This document shows, in pieces, positions 24,831 through 33,140 of a DNA stretch of 64,000 bases (position 1 is its first letter; the number at the start of each line of letters is the position of its first letter). A program made the translations under genes and the position numbers. The notes below the pieces were generated by a model. The model was not told the DNA's origin. It worked only from the letters and a program-made list of their open reading frames with translations, and did no database searches. This DNA comes from Bradyrhizobiaceae bacterium (GTDB lineage: Bacteria; Pseudomonadota; Alphaproteobacteria; Rhizobiales; Xanthobacteraceae): positions 62,001 through 126,000 of the forward strand of contig JADYXZ010000003.1 of the NCBI GenBank assembly GCA_020853885.1, read 5' to 3'.

Positions 24831-24841
24831 AGAAACAGAAC

Positions 24842-25615
24842 ATGACCGTCAATATCTCCTTCCTGCCGTCGCTCGCCGCGGTCTTCCTCCTGATGTTCGC
24901 GCGGCTCGGCACCATGGTGATGCTGATGCCGGGGCTCGGCGAGCGCGGCGTGCCGGTGCGCATCCGGCTCGTGGCGGCGCTGGTGCTGACGCTGGTGTTG
25001 CTGCCGATCTACCGTAATTCCTACAGTGCCGATCTCGCGGCCGGTTTCGCGCCGCTCATGGGCGTGCTCATTCAGGAAGTGCTGATCGGCGCGGTGCTCG
25101 GGCTGACCGCGCGGCTCGCGCTGTCGGCGCTGCTGGTCGCGGGCACGGCGATCGCGTACCAGCTCGGGCTCGGCTTCAGCATGGCGGTCGACCCGACGCA
25201 GGACCAGCAGAGCGTGCTGGTGTCGAACTTCCTCGCCATGCTCGGGATTGCGCTGATCTTCGCGACCGACATGCACCATCTGGCGATCGGCGCGCTCGAC
25301 GAAAGCTACAACCTGTTCAAGCCGGGCAGCGCATTGCCGTCCGGCGACGTGGCGCAACTGATGGTGAGCACGGTGTCGGGCGCGTTCCGCGTCGGCATCC
25401 AGCTTGCCGCGCCGTTTCTCGTGTTCGGCATCCTGTTCAATGTCGGCCTCGGCGTGCTGGCGCGGCTGATGCCGCAGTTGCAGGTGTTCTTCCTCGGCCT
25501 GCCGGCGTCGATCCTGCTTGGCTTTGCCGTGCTGCTCGCGCTGGTCGGCGTGCTGATGACGACGTTCATCGGCTATCTCGGCTCGGTGCTCAGCCAGCTT
25601 TCGGCGCCGCTATAG
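24842..25615 (+). CDS. fliR: Flagellar export protein FliR
   Basis: 257 aa, six or so membrane helices. The typical opening is LPSLAAVFLLMFARLGTMVM, followed by LPGLGERGVPVRIRL, and later VDPTQDQQSVLVSNFL and FNVGLGVLARLMPQLQVFFL. Export-gate core component. Starts 11 bp after the repeat. Confidence 0.97.
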   Translation: MTVNISFLPSLAAVFLLMFARLGTMVMLMPGLGERGVPVRIRLVAALVLTLVLLPIYRNSYSADLAAGFAPLMGVLIQEVLIGAVLGLTARLALSALLVAGTAIAYQLGLGFSMAVDPTQDQQSVLVSNFLAMLGIALIFATDMHHLAIGALDESYNLFKPGSALPSGDVAQLMVSTVSGAFRVGIQLAAPFLVFGILFNVGLGVLARLMPQLQVFFLGLPASILLGFAVLLALVGVLMTTFIGYLGSVLSQLSAPL

Positions 25616-25635
25616 GGCCGCTATAGGAGTGGGCC

Positions 25636-26709
25636 GTGGCTGAAGGCGGCGAAGACGACCAGGAACGATCAGAAGACCCAACCCAGAAACGGCTGGACGA
25701 CGCGGTCAAGCGCGGCGACGTGGCCAAGAGCCAGGAAGTCAATACCTGGTTCCTGCTGGCGGGCGGGACGCTGGCGCTGTTCGCGTTCGGCGGATACTCG
25801 GCGAGCCATCTCGCCACCGCGTTCGCGCAACTGTTCGCGTCGTCGCACACGCTGGGCGGGGACGGGCGCGCGATCGTCCGCCTCAGCGGCTTCCTGATGC
25901 TCGACGTGCTGACCGCGCTCGGCCCGCTGCTCGCCATTCTCATCGCGGCGGCGATCGGCAGCAATCTCATCCAGCACCGCTGGGTGTGGACCGGCGAATC
26001 GCTGAAGCCGAAAGCCTCGCGCATCTCGCCGGTGCAGGGCGCAAAACGCATCTTCTCCAAGCACGCGCTCGTCCAGTTCGCGAAAGGGCTCGCCAAGATC
26101 GCGCTCGTCGCCACGGTGATCGTGATGGTGCTGGCGCCCGAGATCGGCACCATCTCGCAGCTCATCAATGGCGAGCACACGATGATCCTGCAGGTGGCGT
26201 ACACGCTCGCCATGCGCCTGCTGATCGCGGTGGTGATGGTGATGGCGGTGGTCGCCGCGCTCGACTGGCTGTGGGCGCGGCACACCTGGTACGAGCGGCT
26301 GCGCATGTCCGTCCGCGACATCCGCGACGAGCACAAGGAGAGCGAAGGCGATCCGACCATCAAGGCGAAGCTGCGGCAGATCCGGCAGGCGCGCATGCGC
26401 AAGCGCATGATGTCGGAGGTGCCGAACGCGACCGTCGTGATCACCAACCCGACGCACTACGCGGTGGCGCTGAAATACGAGAAGGGGATGGGCGCGCCGG
26501 TCTGCGTCGCCAAGGGCGTCGATGCGGTCGCGCTCCGCATCCGCGCGCTCGCCGAGGAGCACCGGGTGCCGGTGGTCGAGAACCCGCCGCTCGCCCGCGC
26601 GCTGCACAAGAGCGTCGATCTCGACGAGGAGGTTCCGGCGGAACACTACAAGGCGGTGGCCGAGGTCATCGGCTACGTCATGCGGCTGCGGCGGGGCTTG
26701 CGGCACTAG
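25636..26709 (+). CDS. flhB: Flagellar export switch protein FlhB
   Basis: 357 aa. Opens with a charged segment (EDPTQKRLDDAVKRGDVAKS), then four membrane helices, and a cytoplasmic domain with the autocleavage motif NPTH at 271-274. FlhB switches export from rod/hook to filament substrates after cleavage between Asn and Pro. All key residues are intact. Last flagellar gene before cckA. Confidence 0.97.
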   Translation: MAEGGEDDQERSEDPTQKRLDDAVKRGDVAKSQEVNTWFLLAGGTLALFAFGGYSASHLATAFAQLFASSHTLGGDGRAIVRLSGFLMLDVLTALGPLLAILIAAAIGSNLIQHRWVWTGESLKPKASRISPVQGAKRIFSKHALVQFAKGLAKIALVATVIVMVLAPEIGTISQLINGEHTMILQVAYTLAMRLLIAVVMVMAVVAALDWLWARHTWYERLRMSVRDIRDEHKESEGDPTIKAKLRQIRQARMRKRMMSEVPNATVVITNPTHYAVALKYEKGMGAPVCVAKGVDAVALRIRALAEEHRVPVVENPPLARALHKSVDLDEEVPAEHYKAVAEVIGYVMRLRRGLRH

Positions 26710-26729
26710 AGTCAACAAGGGGTTGAAGC

Positions 26730-29357
26730 ATGGACGGGGGCATGGTCGAGCCGAACTTGCCGAGGCGGGGTATTCTCGGGCACACGGGATTCGGCCCTGC
26801 GGCAGCAGGGATTCCCGATGCGGGAGAGGCCGCCTTCATGACCCCGATCGAGGAACGCGCGTCGATCGACCGGACGGCTGCGGCCGGCAGCGTGAGCCTC
26901 GTGCTGCTGGTGGCGGTGGCGCTGGTCGGCGTCGCGCTGTTTCTCCTGTTCGTCGGCCGCGAGAACGCGGAACCTTACGTTCTCGCGGTGCTGGCGGCGC
27001 TGGCCGTGGTGGGCGTGTTCGCGCTGTTCGGCGCGGCCGCCGGCATCGTGGAGATTTCCGGGCGCAAGGGGCGCAACGATCTCACGCAGGCGCTGGCCGA
27101 CGGGGCGGGCGAGGGGATCGCGCTCGTCGATCTGTCGGGCCGCGTGCTCTATGCCAACCGCGCCTATCTGCAGATCACCGACGCGGAAGGACCGGACGAC
27201 GTGCGGCCGGTGGAGCGGCTGTTCACCAGCGACCCGACGGTGGCGGACGCGGTCTACCGGCTGGCGCAGGCGGCGCGCGACGGACAATCGGCGTCGGAGG
27301 AAATCCGCATCGCCGGGCGCGCCGGCGAGCCGTCGCGCTGGCTGCGGCTGCGGGTGCGGCCGCTCGGCAAGGAGGGACGGCACGCGCGGGTCGCGGCGTG
27401 GGGCGTGGCCGACGTCACGCGCGAGCGCGAGCGGCAGGAAAACGCTTTTCTTGAGTTGCAGCACGCGATCGACTTCCTCGATCATGCGCCGGCGGGATTT
27501 CTCTCCGTCGATGCCGCCGGGCGCATTCTCTATATCAACGCGACGCTCGCGGGCTGGCTCGGCTACGACCTCGCCGAGTTCGTGCCGCGCGGCCTGACGA
27601 TCGGCGATCTGGTGCCGGGCCCGGCGGCGGACATGATCCGGCACCTTGCGCCGGCGCACGGCGAGGCGAAGACGGAAATCTTCGATCTCGACCTGCGCAA
27701 GAAGAACGGCCACAGCCTGCCGGTGCGGCTCTATCATCGCGTCGCGTTCGCGAGCGACGGGACGGCCGGCGCTTCGCGCACGCTGGTGCTGAACCGCGCA
27801 CGCGGCGACGTGCCGGACCCGCTGCGCGCCGCCGAAGTGCGCTTCGCGCGCTTTTTCAACCATACGCCGGTGGCAATGGCCCTGATCGACCGCAAGGCGA
27901 AGATCGGCCAGACGAACGCGAGCTTCGCGCGGCTGTTCGGGCCGGCGGCGGCGGGCGAAGGCGGCGAGACGCGGCCGATCGTGTCGGTGGTGGCCGAACG
28001 CGACCGGGCGAAGCTTGAGACGCTGGTGCGCGAGGCGATCGAGGGCGACACGCCGAATGGCTCGGTCGAAGTGGCACTCGCCGGCGCGGCGAACCGCTTT
28101 GCGCGCTTCTACGTGACGCCGGTGGAAGGCGAGGAGGACGGCGAAGCCGCCATCGTACACGCGATCGAGACCACCGAGCAGCGCGCGCTGGAGGCGCAGT
28201 TCTCGCAGGCGCAGAAGATGCAGGCGGTGGGGCAACTCGCGGGCGGCGTCGCGCACGACTTCAACAACGTGCTGACGGCGATCATCGGCTATTCGGATCT
28301 GCTGCTCGCCAATCACCGGCCGACCGATCCGTCGTTCCAGGATCTCATGCAGATCAAGCAGAACGCCAACCGCGCGGCCGGGCTGGTGCGGCAGTTGCTC
28401 GCGTTCTCGCGGCAGCAGACGCTCAGGCCGCAGGTGCTCGATCTCAACGAGGTGCTGTCCGAGCTCTCCATCGGCCTCCTCAAGCGCATCATCGGCGAGA
28501 CGGTGGAGCTCGAGGTGAAGCACGGCCGCGACCTGTGGCCGGTGAAGGTCGACCTCAACCAGTTCGAGCAGGTGATCGTCAATCTCGCGGTCAATGCACG
28601 CGACGCGATGCCGGACGGCGGCAAGCTGTCGATCCGCACGCGCAACGTGAGCGCGGAAGAAGCGCGGGGCTTCGGCCACGTCGGCTTTGCCCCGGCGGAC
28701 TATGTGCTGATCGAGGTGGAGGATAAAGGGACGGGCATTCCGCCCGACGTGCTGGCGAAGATCTTCGAGCCGTTCTTCACCACGAAAGAGCTTGGCAAGG
28801 GCACCGGCCTCGGGCTTTCCACCGTCTATGGCATCATGAAGCAGAGCGGCGGCTACGTGTATCCGCTGAGCGTCATGGGGAAGGGCACGACGTTCCAGCT
28901 TTTCCTGCCGCGGCACGTCGCGAGCGCCGAGGAAGCCGCCGCCAAGCCGGTGGAGGCCGAAACGGCGGCAGGCGATCTCACCGGGCGGGGCACGGTGCTG
29001 CTTGTCGAGGACGAGGAAGCGGTGCGGGCGTTCGCGGCGCGCGCGCTCGCCTCGCGCGGCTATACCGTGCTTGAGGCCGGATCGGGCGTCGAGGCGATGG
29101 AGGTGATGGACCTGCAGGGCGGGGAAGTCGACCTCGTCGTGTCCGACGTCGTCATGCCGGAGATGGACGGGCCGACGTTGCTCAGGGAACTGCGCAAGCG
29201 ACGGCCGGAGATCGCGGTGATCTTCGTATCCGGCTACGCCGAAGAGGCGTTCCGCAAGAACCTGCCGCCGGGCGAGAAGTTCACCTTCCTGCCCAAGCCC
29301 TTTACGCTCAAGCAGTTGGTGGCGGCGGTGAAGGAGACGATGAAGCCGGCGCCGTAG
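26730..29357 (+). CDS. cckA: Cell-cycle hybrid histidine kinase CckA
   Basis: 875 aa. Two membrane helices near the N-terminus (about 55-110), PAS domains (about 120-420), a HisKA domain with phospho-His509 in GGVAHDFNN, and an HATPase domain with [11 protein letters not shown] and [15 protein letters not shown] domain has phospho-acceptor Asp806 ([12 protein letters not shown]). The wording around the His and ATP lid closely follows CckA, which feeds phosphate through ChpT to CtrA. The flhB-cckA adjacency is also known from Caulobacter. Starts 20 bp after flhB with AAGGGG upstream; an internal Met near residue 37 is an alternative. Confidence 0.92.
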   Translation: MDGGMVEPNLPRRGILGHTGFGPAAAGIPDAGEAAFMTPIEERASIDRTAAAGSVSLVLLVAVALVGVALFLLFVGRENAEPYVLAVLAALAVVGVFALFGAAAGIVEISGRKGRNDLTQALADGAGEGIALVDLSGRVLYANRAYLQITDAEGPDDVRPVERLFTSDPTVADAVYRLAQAARDGQSASEEIRIAGRAGEPSRWLRLRVRPLGKEGRHARVAAWGVADVTRERERQENAFLELQHAIDFLDHAPAGFLSVDAAGRILYINATLAGWLGYDLAEFVPRGLTIGDLVPGPAADMIRHLAPAHGEAKTEIFDLDLRKKNGHSLPVRLYHRVAFASDGTAGASRTLVLNRARGDVPDPLRAAEVRFARFFNHTPVAMALIDRKAKIGQTNASFARLFGPAAAGEGGETRPIVSVVAERDRAKLETLVREAIEGDTPNGSVEVALAGAANRFARFYVTPVEGEEDGEAAIVHAIETTEQRALEAQFSQAQKMQAVGQLAGGVAHDFNNVLTAIIGYSDLLLANHRPTDPSFQDLMQIKQNANRAAGLVRQLLAFSRQQTLRPQVLDLNEVLSELSIGLLKRIIGETVELEVKHGRDLWPVKVDLNQFEQVIVNLAVNARDAMPDGGKLSIRTRNVSAEEARGFGHVGFAPADYVLIEVEDKGTGIPPDVLAKIFEPFFTTKELGKGTGLGLSTVYGIMKQSGGYVYPLSVMGKGTTFQLFLPRHVASAEEAAAKPVEAETAAGDLTGRGTVLLVEDEEAVRAFAARALASRGYTVLEAGSGVEAMEVMDLQGGEVDLVVSDVVMPEMDGPTLLRELRKRRPEIAVIFVSGYAEEAFRKNLPPGEKFTFLPKPFTLKQLVAAVKETMKPAP

Positions 29358-29362
29358 CCCGG

Positions 29363-29584
29363 TCAGCCGATGCTGTAATGGCTCGCCGACGAATCGAAGA
29401 CCAGGACCTGGCCCGTCATCAGGGAGATTTCGAGCCGGGTGCGGCCGTTCAAAAGCGCCTGCCGAGGCCGGCCGATCACCAGCGGGTGCGGCTTCAAGAG
29501 CGTGTTCCAGATCGTGGGGAAATCGGCGCCGCCCTGGGCGGCGGCGTTGCATTTCCGCATCAAATCGCTGGCAGTATCCGGCAA
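29363..29584 (-). CDS. Small conserved hypothetical protein downstream of cckA
   Basis: 73 aa from a TTG preceded by GGGAGAAG. Sequence features include LMRKCNAAAQGGADFPTIWN, a LLKPHPLVIGRP segment and a short C-terminal beta region. I recall similar small proteins in Rhizobiales, but no function. It converges on cckA with a 5-bp gap. A FixK/FNR-type box lies about 62 bp upstream of its start. Confidence 0.65.
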   Translation of the reverse strand: MPDTASDLMRKCNAAAQGGADFPTIWNTLLKPHPLVIGRPRQALLNGRTRLEISLMTGQVLVFDSSASHYSIG

Positions 29585-29614
29585 GGGACGCTTCTCCCAA
29601 AATTTTCTTGGCGA

Positions 29615-29662
29615 AAATTACGGAGGCGTCTGGGTTGCTGACGCTTTGATTTACATCAAAGC
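29615..29662 (-). promoter_or_regulatory. FixK/FNR-type box and -10 element
   Basis: A perfect palindrome GCTTTGAT-TTAC-ATCAAAGC spans 29643-29662; its core TTGAT-N4-ATCAA is the FNR/FixK consensus. For the minus-strand gene, TAATTT at 29620-29615 is a plausible -10. That puts the box centre about 42 bp upstream of the start, the classic class II activation distance. It could instead act on the plus-strand small gene at 29808. Confidence 0.65.
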
Positions 29663-29807
29663 CCGCGCCGGGCAGCGATTGGGGAGGGCGAAAAACCGGG
29701 GGTTGGAAGAGAACACTTGCAGGTAATGGGTCATTTTGAATGTGACGGTGGACAACTTGCCGCACCCATGCGTGGCGCTAAGCAGCCACCAGCCTTATGT
29801 TGGGTCC

Positions 29808-29963
29808 ATGGCAAAACAGTCGAATCGTCCGCGCGACATCAACCAGTTGGCCAAGTACATGGTCGATTTAGCCACCGGCCGCAGCGTGGTGAAAAAGACG
29901 ACTAAGAGGAAAAAGAAGAGTAGCCGCCGTCACGCTAAAAAAGCGAAGGCTGCGAATCCTTAG
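29808..29963 (+). CDS. Small basic protein with Lys-rich tail
   Basis: 51 aa: an RPRDINQLAKYMVDLATG N-terminal segment and a very basic tail (KKTTKRKKKSSRRHAKKAKA) suggestive of nucleic-acid binding. Similar small proteins are scattered in rhizobial accessory DNA, by recollection. Its end overlaps the 3' end of the convergent fic gene by 29 bp. ATG start; no strong ribosome site. Confidence 0.6.
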   Translation: MAKQSNRPRDINQLAKYMVDLATGRSVVKKTTKRKKKSSRRHAKKAKAANP

Positions 29964-31098
29964 CTTCCTCATCCTCCAGTGTGAACGGGTCATCATCTGG
30001 TTTTGGCAGTCTATGCTTCTGCCGAATCTCCATTACCTTATTGCCCGCGATGTAATGTCGCCCTCGCTTTTCTCCGCGCGGGATCAGCAATCCTATATCG
30101 ACTAGCTCCTTTAGATCGCGACTCGCGAGGTTATTCGATACGTCGGCGCTCACGCGATACGACGCATTTCTAACACGCGACGGAATCGCTGCTTCGAGCA
30201 AAGCGAGCGCTGTTCGCTCATGCAGGCCATGCCGCGTCACCTCGCGGCTTAGTTCATCGTATACGCGCTCAATTTCTCGCGTTCGGCGAAGCAGCGTTTG
30301 CGCTTGCCTGTAATGGCCTGTGATACAGAAGCGAATCCATTCCTTGCAATTGCGCTGCGGATTCCAGCCGCCACCACCTGTTACTGCGAGAACATCATAG
30401 TATGCTTGTTGATTGTGTCCGATGTATTCTTCGATGCTCGAAAAAATTGGAGCAACAATTCCTTCCTTGGCCAAGACTGCCGTTTGAAGGCAACGCGCGG
30501 TGCGCCCATTTCCATCGGAGAACGGATGGATCATCGTAAGATTCAAGTGCGCCATTGCGCCCTTTAGCATCACCGACTCTTGGTCGGCGTTCATATACTC
30601 CATCAATTCTTGCATCAGCGATTCCAACTGGTCACGATCAACCCCCTCGTGAACTAGTTCGCCAGTAGCAGTGTTGCGAACGCCAACCCACCCGCGGCGA
30701 TAGTTTCCAGGGTTTGCGCTTGGGTCGTGCTGCGAAATCATAAAATGAATTGCGAGTATGAAATCTTCGCTGAATTGAAAATGCGGGTTGCGACAACGCT
30801 GCAAGACAAAATCCATGGCCGTCTGATACCCGACGATGGCTTGCCAAGTCGGCTTGTCGGCTTCCTCACGTTCCTCGCCGTCAACGGCCGCCAGCGCGTC
30901 TTCGGCCGAGACATTGATCCCTTCAATGCTGTTTGAAGCACGCAATGCGCGCGCCCGCGTCATCCGAGCCAAGAGGCCGGTCCAATGTCGCGGATTTTCT
31001 ACAACAAAATGACGTAGATCATGGCGCATCTGCGCCACGCGGTCCAAGGCGCGGCGCTCTGGCCGATCCATTGAACGATAGGTGAACAACATGGCCAT
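29935..31098 (-). CDS. Fic-family AMPylase-type protein with N-terminal inhibitory motif
   Basis: 387 aa. The Fic core HPFSDGNGRTAR is intact with catalytic His and the phosphate-binding loop. Near residue 55 lies SNSIEGI, matching the (S/T)xxxEG inhibitory helix of class II Fic proteins, so it is probably self-restrained. A C-terminal winged-helix-like part follows (SADVSNNLASRDLKELVDIGLL). Family members transfer AMP or related groups to protein hydroxyls. The gene is lower in GC than the core genes and sits in the cckA-recA insert. A second ATG at 31092 has better ribosome spacing to AAAGGT. Confidence 0.92.
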   Translation of the reverse strand: MAMLFTYRSMDRPERRALDRVAQMRHDLRHFVVENPRHWTGLLARMTRARALRASNSIEGINVSAEDALAAVDGEEREEADKPTWQAIVGYQTAMDFVLQRCRNPHFQFSEDFILAIHFMISQHDPSANPGNYRRGWVGVRNTATGELVHEGVDRDQLESLMQELMEYMNADQESVMLKGAMAHLNLTMIHPFSDGNGRTARCLQTAVLAKEGIVAPIFSSIEEYIGHNQQAYYDVLAVTGGGGWNPQRNCKEWIRFCITGHYRQAQTLLRRTREIERVYDELSREVTRHGLHERTALALLEAAIPSRVRNASYRVSADVSNNLASRDLKELVDIGLLIPRGEKRGRHYIAGNKVMEIRQKHRLPKPDDDPFTLEDEEAKDSQPSLF

Positions 31099-31126
31099 AT
31101 ACCTTTGTTAACCGATTCTGTATCAG

Positions 31127-31155
31127 AATATAATTGACATTAGGTCAGTTGTCAA
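31127..31155 (-). promoter_or_regulatory. Sigma-70-type promoter of fic, with inverted TTGACA pair
   Basis: Minus strand: TTGACA (31155-31150), 17-nt spacer, TATATT (31132-31127), start near 31120, about 22 nt before the gene. On the plus strand another TTGACA sits at 31134-31139, forming the inverted repeat TTGACA-N10-TGTCAA. That could be a -35 for the divergent transposase gene or an operator. Confidence 0.55.
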
Positions 31156-31168
31156 GTACATATGATGC

Positions 31169-32206
31169 ATGAATAGGCTCTCCAAGGAAGGCCGCGCTCA
31201 AATCCTCCATCTGCTCTGCGAGGGGCAGTCGATCCGTGCGATTACGCGGCTGACCGGCGCGAGCAAAAACACGGTCGCGAAGCTGCTCATTGATGCTGGC
31301 CGCGCGTGTTCGGCCTACCAAGATCGCGTGCTGCGTAATCTGACCAGCAAGCGGGTCCAGGTCGATGAAATCTGGTCGTTCACTTACGCGAAGCAGGCGA
31401 ACGTCAAGAAAGCGAAGGCCGCGCCGGAAGGGGCGGGCGACATCTGGACTTGGACGGCAATCGATGCCGACACGAAGCTTCTGATTAATTGGCTTGCCGG
31501 CAGCCGCGATACGGACACCGCGCTTCTGTTCTTGAATGATCTGCGCTCGCGCGTCGAAGGTCGCTTCCAACTGACAAGCGACGGCTGGCGTGCGTACACG
31601 GAAGCCGTTGATACGATCTTCGGCGACGATGTCGATTACGCGATGCTGGTCAAGATTTATGGACCTGCATCGGGCGGCTCCGGTCGCTACAGCCCGCCGG
31701 AATGCATCGGCGCTCGCAAGATGCCGCGCGTCGGAAACCCGGACGAAAAGGCAATCAGCACTTCGTTTGCCGAGCGGCACAATCTGACGATGAGAATGCA
31801 CATTCGCCGCTTCACGCGGCTGACGAATGCGTTCTCAAAAAAAGTGGAGAACCATATTGCTGCGGTGTCGTTGCATTCGTTCTATTACAACTTCGTGCGC
31901 GTGCATAAGACACTGAAAACATCGCCCGCAATGGCGGCTGGCGTCACCGACCGCCTCTGGGAGATTGGCGATCTTGTTGATCTTCTCGACGCATGGGAAG
32001 CAAAAGAGAAGCGGGATGCAGCGCCGATCTTTGAAGTATGCGAATGGAAGATCGGCGGCGGTTTCTATGTGCGCGCTACGCTTCCGGGCCAAGAGCCCGA
32101 ACGGATTGAAGGCTTTGCGACGGAAGCCGAAGCGGCTCGCTGGATACGAAATGAATCTAAGCCTTGGATTTTTTCTCGTCGCTCCACTTTTTTATCAAGC
32201 CGATAA
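31169..32206 (+). CDS. IS1-type DDE transposase with extra C-terminal module
   Basis: 345 aa. An N-terminal helix-turn-helix (QSIRAITRLTGASKNTVAKLL) precedes a DDE core: Asp66 in VDEIWSFTYAK, Asp138 in TSDGWRAY and Glu202 in FAERHN. After about residue 285 a 50-residue module follows (GGGFYVRATLPGQEPE, FATEAEAARWIRNES), a type I recall as free-standing small proteins in rhizobia. No terminal inverted repeats were found around it, so this may be a solitary, possibly domesticated gene. Its last 50 bp overlap the convergent PemK-like gene. Confidence 0.8.
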   Translation: MNRLSKEGRAQILHLLCEGQSIRAITRLTGASKNTVAKLLIDAGRACSAYQDRVLRNLTSKRVQVDEIWSFTYAKQANVKKAKAAPEGAGDIWTWTAIDADTKLLINWLAGSRDTDTALLFLNDLRSRVEGRFQLTSDGWRAYTEAVDTIFGDDVDYAMLVKIYGPASGGSGRYSPPECIGARKMPRVGNPDEKAISTSFAERHNLTMRMHIRRFTRLTNAFSKKVENHIAAVSLHSFYYNFVRVHKTLKTSPAMAAGVTDRLWEIGDLVDLLDAWEAKEKRDAAPIFEVCEWKIGGGFYVRATLPGQEPERIEGFATEAEAARWIRNESKPWIFSRRSTFLSSR

Positions 32207-32591
32207 GACGCTCGCGTTGCCGCTTATTCAGCGGTCCAATCGCCACTTCTTTATATGAAGGAGGAACGGAGAAAAATTCTGGAGTCCAGGGAAGGTGAAC
32301 GGTCCGGTTGAGAACAAATCGCGTAGCGTGTGGCAGACCAATTTCATCAAGATCTTCGGCGTTCTGAATCACGAAATGCCAGCGTTTCTTCTCTCCGAGA
32401 TTCAGCGATCGAGTGCCATAAGCAACCTCCAGCCATCCTTGACTGGTGACGGAGTGCATATAGGAGCGGCGAACCAAAACAGGACGACACTTCGGGCCCC
32501 GTTTTTTCGGGGCCTCGTCAGTCGGAAACCAGCACCAAACGAGTGTGAGCGGTTTCGGTAAAGTCGCTATCGCATAGTCAACAACAGACAT
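32157..32591 (-). CDS. PemK/MazF-like toxin candidate
   Basis: 144 aa from the ATG at 32591. The fold hints are a beta-rich opening (LTLVWCWFPTDEAP), the RGPKCRPVLVRRS strand typical of PemK/MazF (RPvlV), and ATRFVLNRTVHLPW later. A basic C-terminal helix follows. It starts 10 nt after the stop of a 61-aa gene on the same strand, the layout of a toxin-antitoxin pair. The family match is moderate and no toxin activity is shown. Confidence 0.6.
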   Translation of the reverse strand: MSVVDYAIATLPKPLTLVWCWFPTDEAPKKRGPKCRPVLVRRSYMHSVTSQGWLEVAYGTRSLNLGEKKRWHFVIQNAEDLDEIGLPHATRFVLNRTVHLPWTPEFFSVPPSYKEVAIGPLNKRQRERLIGLIKKWSDEKKSKA

Positions 32592-32603
32592 GAGTCTGTT
32601 GTT
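32580..32603 (-). promoter_or_regulatory. Perfect hairpin over the PemK-like start codon
   Basis: AACAACAGAC and GTCTGTTGTT form a 10-bp perfect inverted repeat with a 4-nt loop. On the minus strand the ATG of the PemK-like gene lies at the loop/stem border and the stop of the upstream gene at the other foot. In mRNA this would hide the toxin start unless upstream translation opens it. Confidence 0.65.
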
Positions 32604-32787
32604 ACCATGCAGGACCCTCAATCGTCTTTAGGTTGTCGCTTTTGACTTCACTCTCGTAAGCCTTGCGGATCGCGTCGATATCGGCGTCAGAAGGCTCGCC
32701 CGAATAATCGACTGGCGGCAATCGTTTATCATCGCGCTTGCCGTCGGCGCCGCCGACGAATGCGCGGATAATCTTCCGCACGCTCAT
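32602..32787 (-). CDS. 61-aa protein upstream of the PemK-like gene; possible antitoxin
   Basis: The ATG at 32787 has GGGAG 7 nt upstream; a longer reading to 32832 lacks one. The sequence is a basic N-terminus (MSVRKIIRAFVGG), then a charged, probably helical part (DADIDAIRKAYESEVKSDNL). No DNA-binding domain is obvious. Its position before the toxin-like gene is the main argument for an antitoxin role. The name is left open. Confidence 0.5.
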   Translation of the reverse strand: MSVRKIIRAFVGGADGKRDDKRLPPVDYSGEPSDADIDAIRKAYESEVKSDNLKTIEGPAW

Positions 32788-33140
32788 GATCTGCTCCCAA
32801 GGGCCGGGCTCATGCCCGTAGAATGTGCCCAAACCGCTTTACAGGCCATTACACTATCCCAAGACATGCATAGGGCAATGACGCTTAAGGGGTATGGTTC
32901 CCAAATCGAGCCCCCGTGTCCGAAGGGACACATAGGTGTGAATGCCAGATGAGTCAAAGTTCCTGACCTATTTGTAAGAAATAGGGTAGGGTGCGCTTCC
33001 GTTCTCACTTTGATCTCTGTCAAGCCCCTAAGCCACTGTCACAATTCAAGCTGACCCACTGCCCACTTGCAGAACAGGAACAAATCGAGTACAGTGTTTT
33101 GGTTCTGTTTTCCCCTAGGCACAAGACCGGGAGCCCGGCA
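32788..33140. other. Junction between accessory insert and recA
   Basis: 353 bp without a gene. It holds a small hairpin GTGTCC-GAAG-GGACAC (32916-32931) and, near the right end, the recA promoter with its LexA-type box. The composition is AT-richer than the core genes. Confidence 0.5.
33067..33095 (+). promoter_or_regulatory. recA promoter with LexA-type SOS box
   Basis: TTGCAG (33067-33072), 17 bp, TACAGT (33090-33095). GAAC-N7-GTAC at 33078-33092 lies across the spacer and -10. Alphaproteobacterial LexA sites are GAAC/GTTC-N7-direct or near-direct repeats, so repression here would block RNA polymerase. The predicted start is about 40 nt before the recA ATG. Confidence 0.65.

Noticed and set aside
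32784-33023. 79-codon minus-strand frame in the recA upstream region
   Set aside because: No start context or recognisable sequence, and it overlaps the recA control region.
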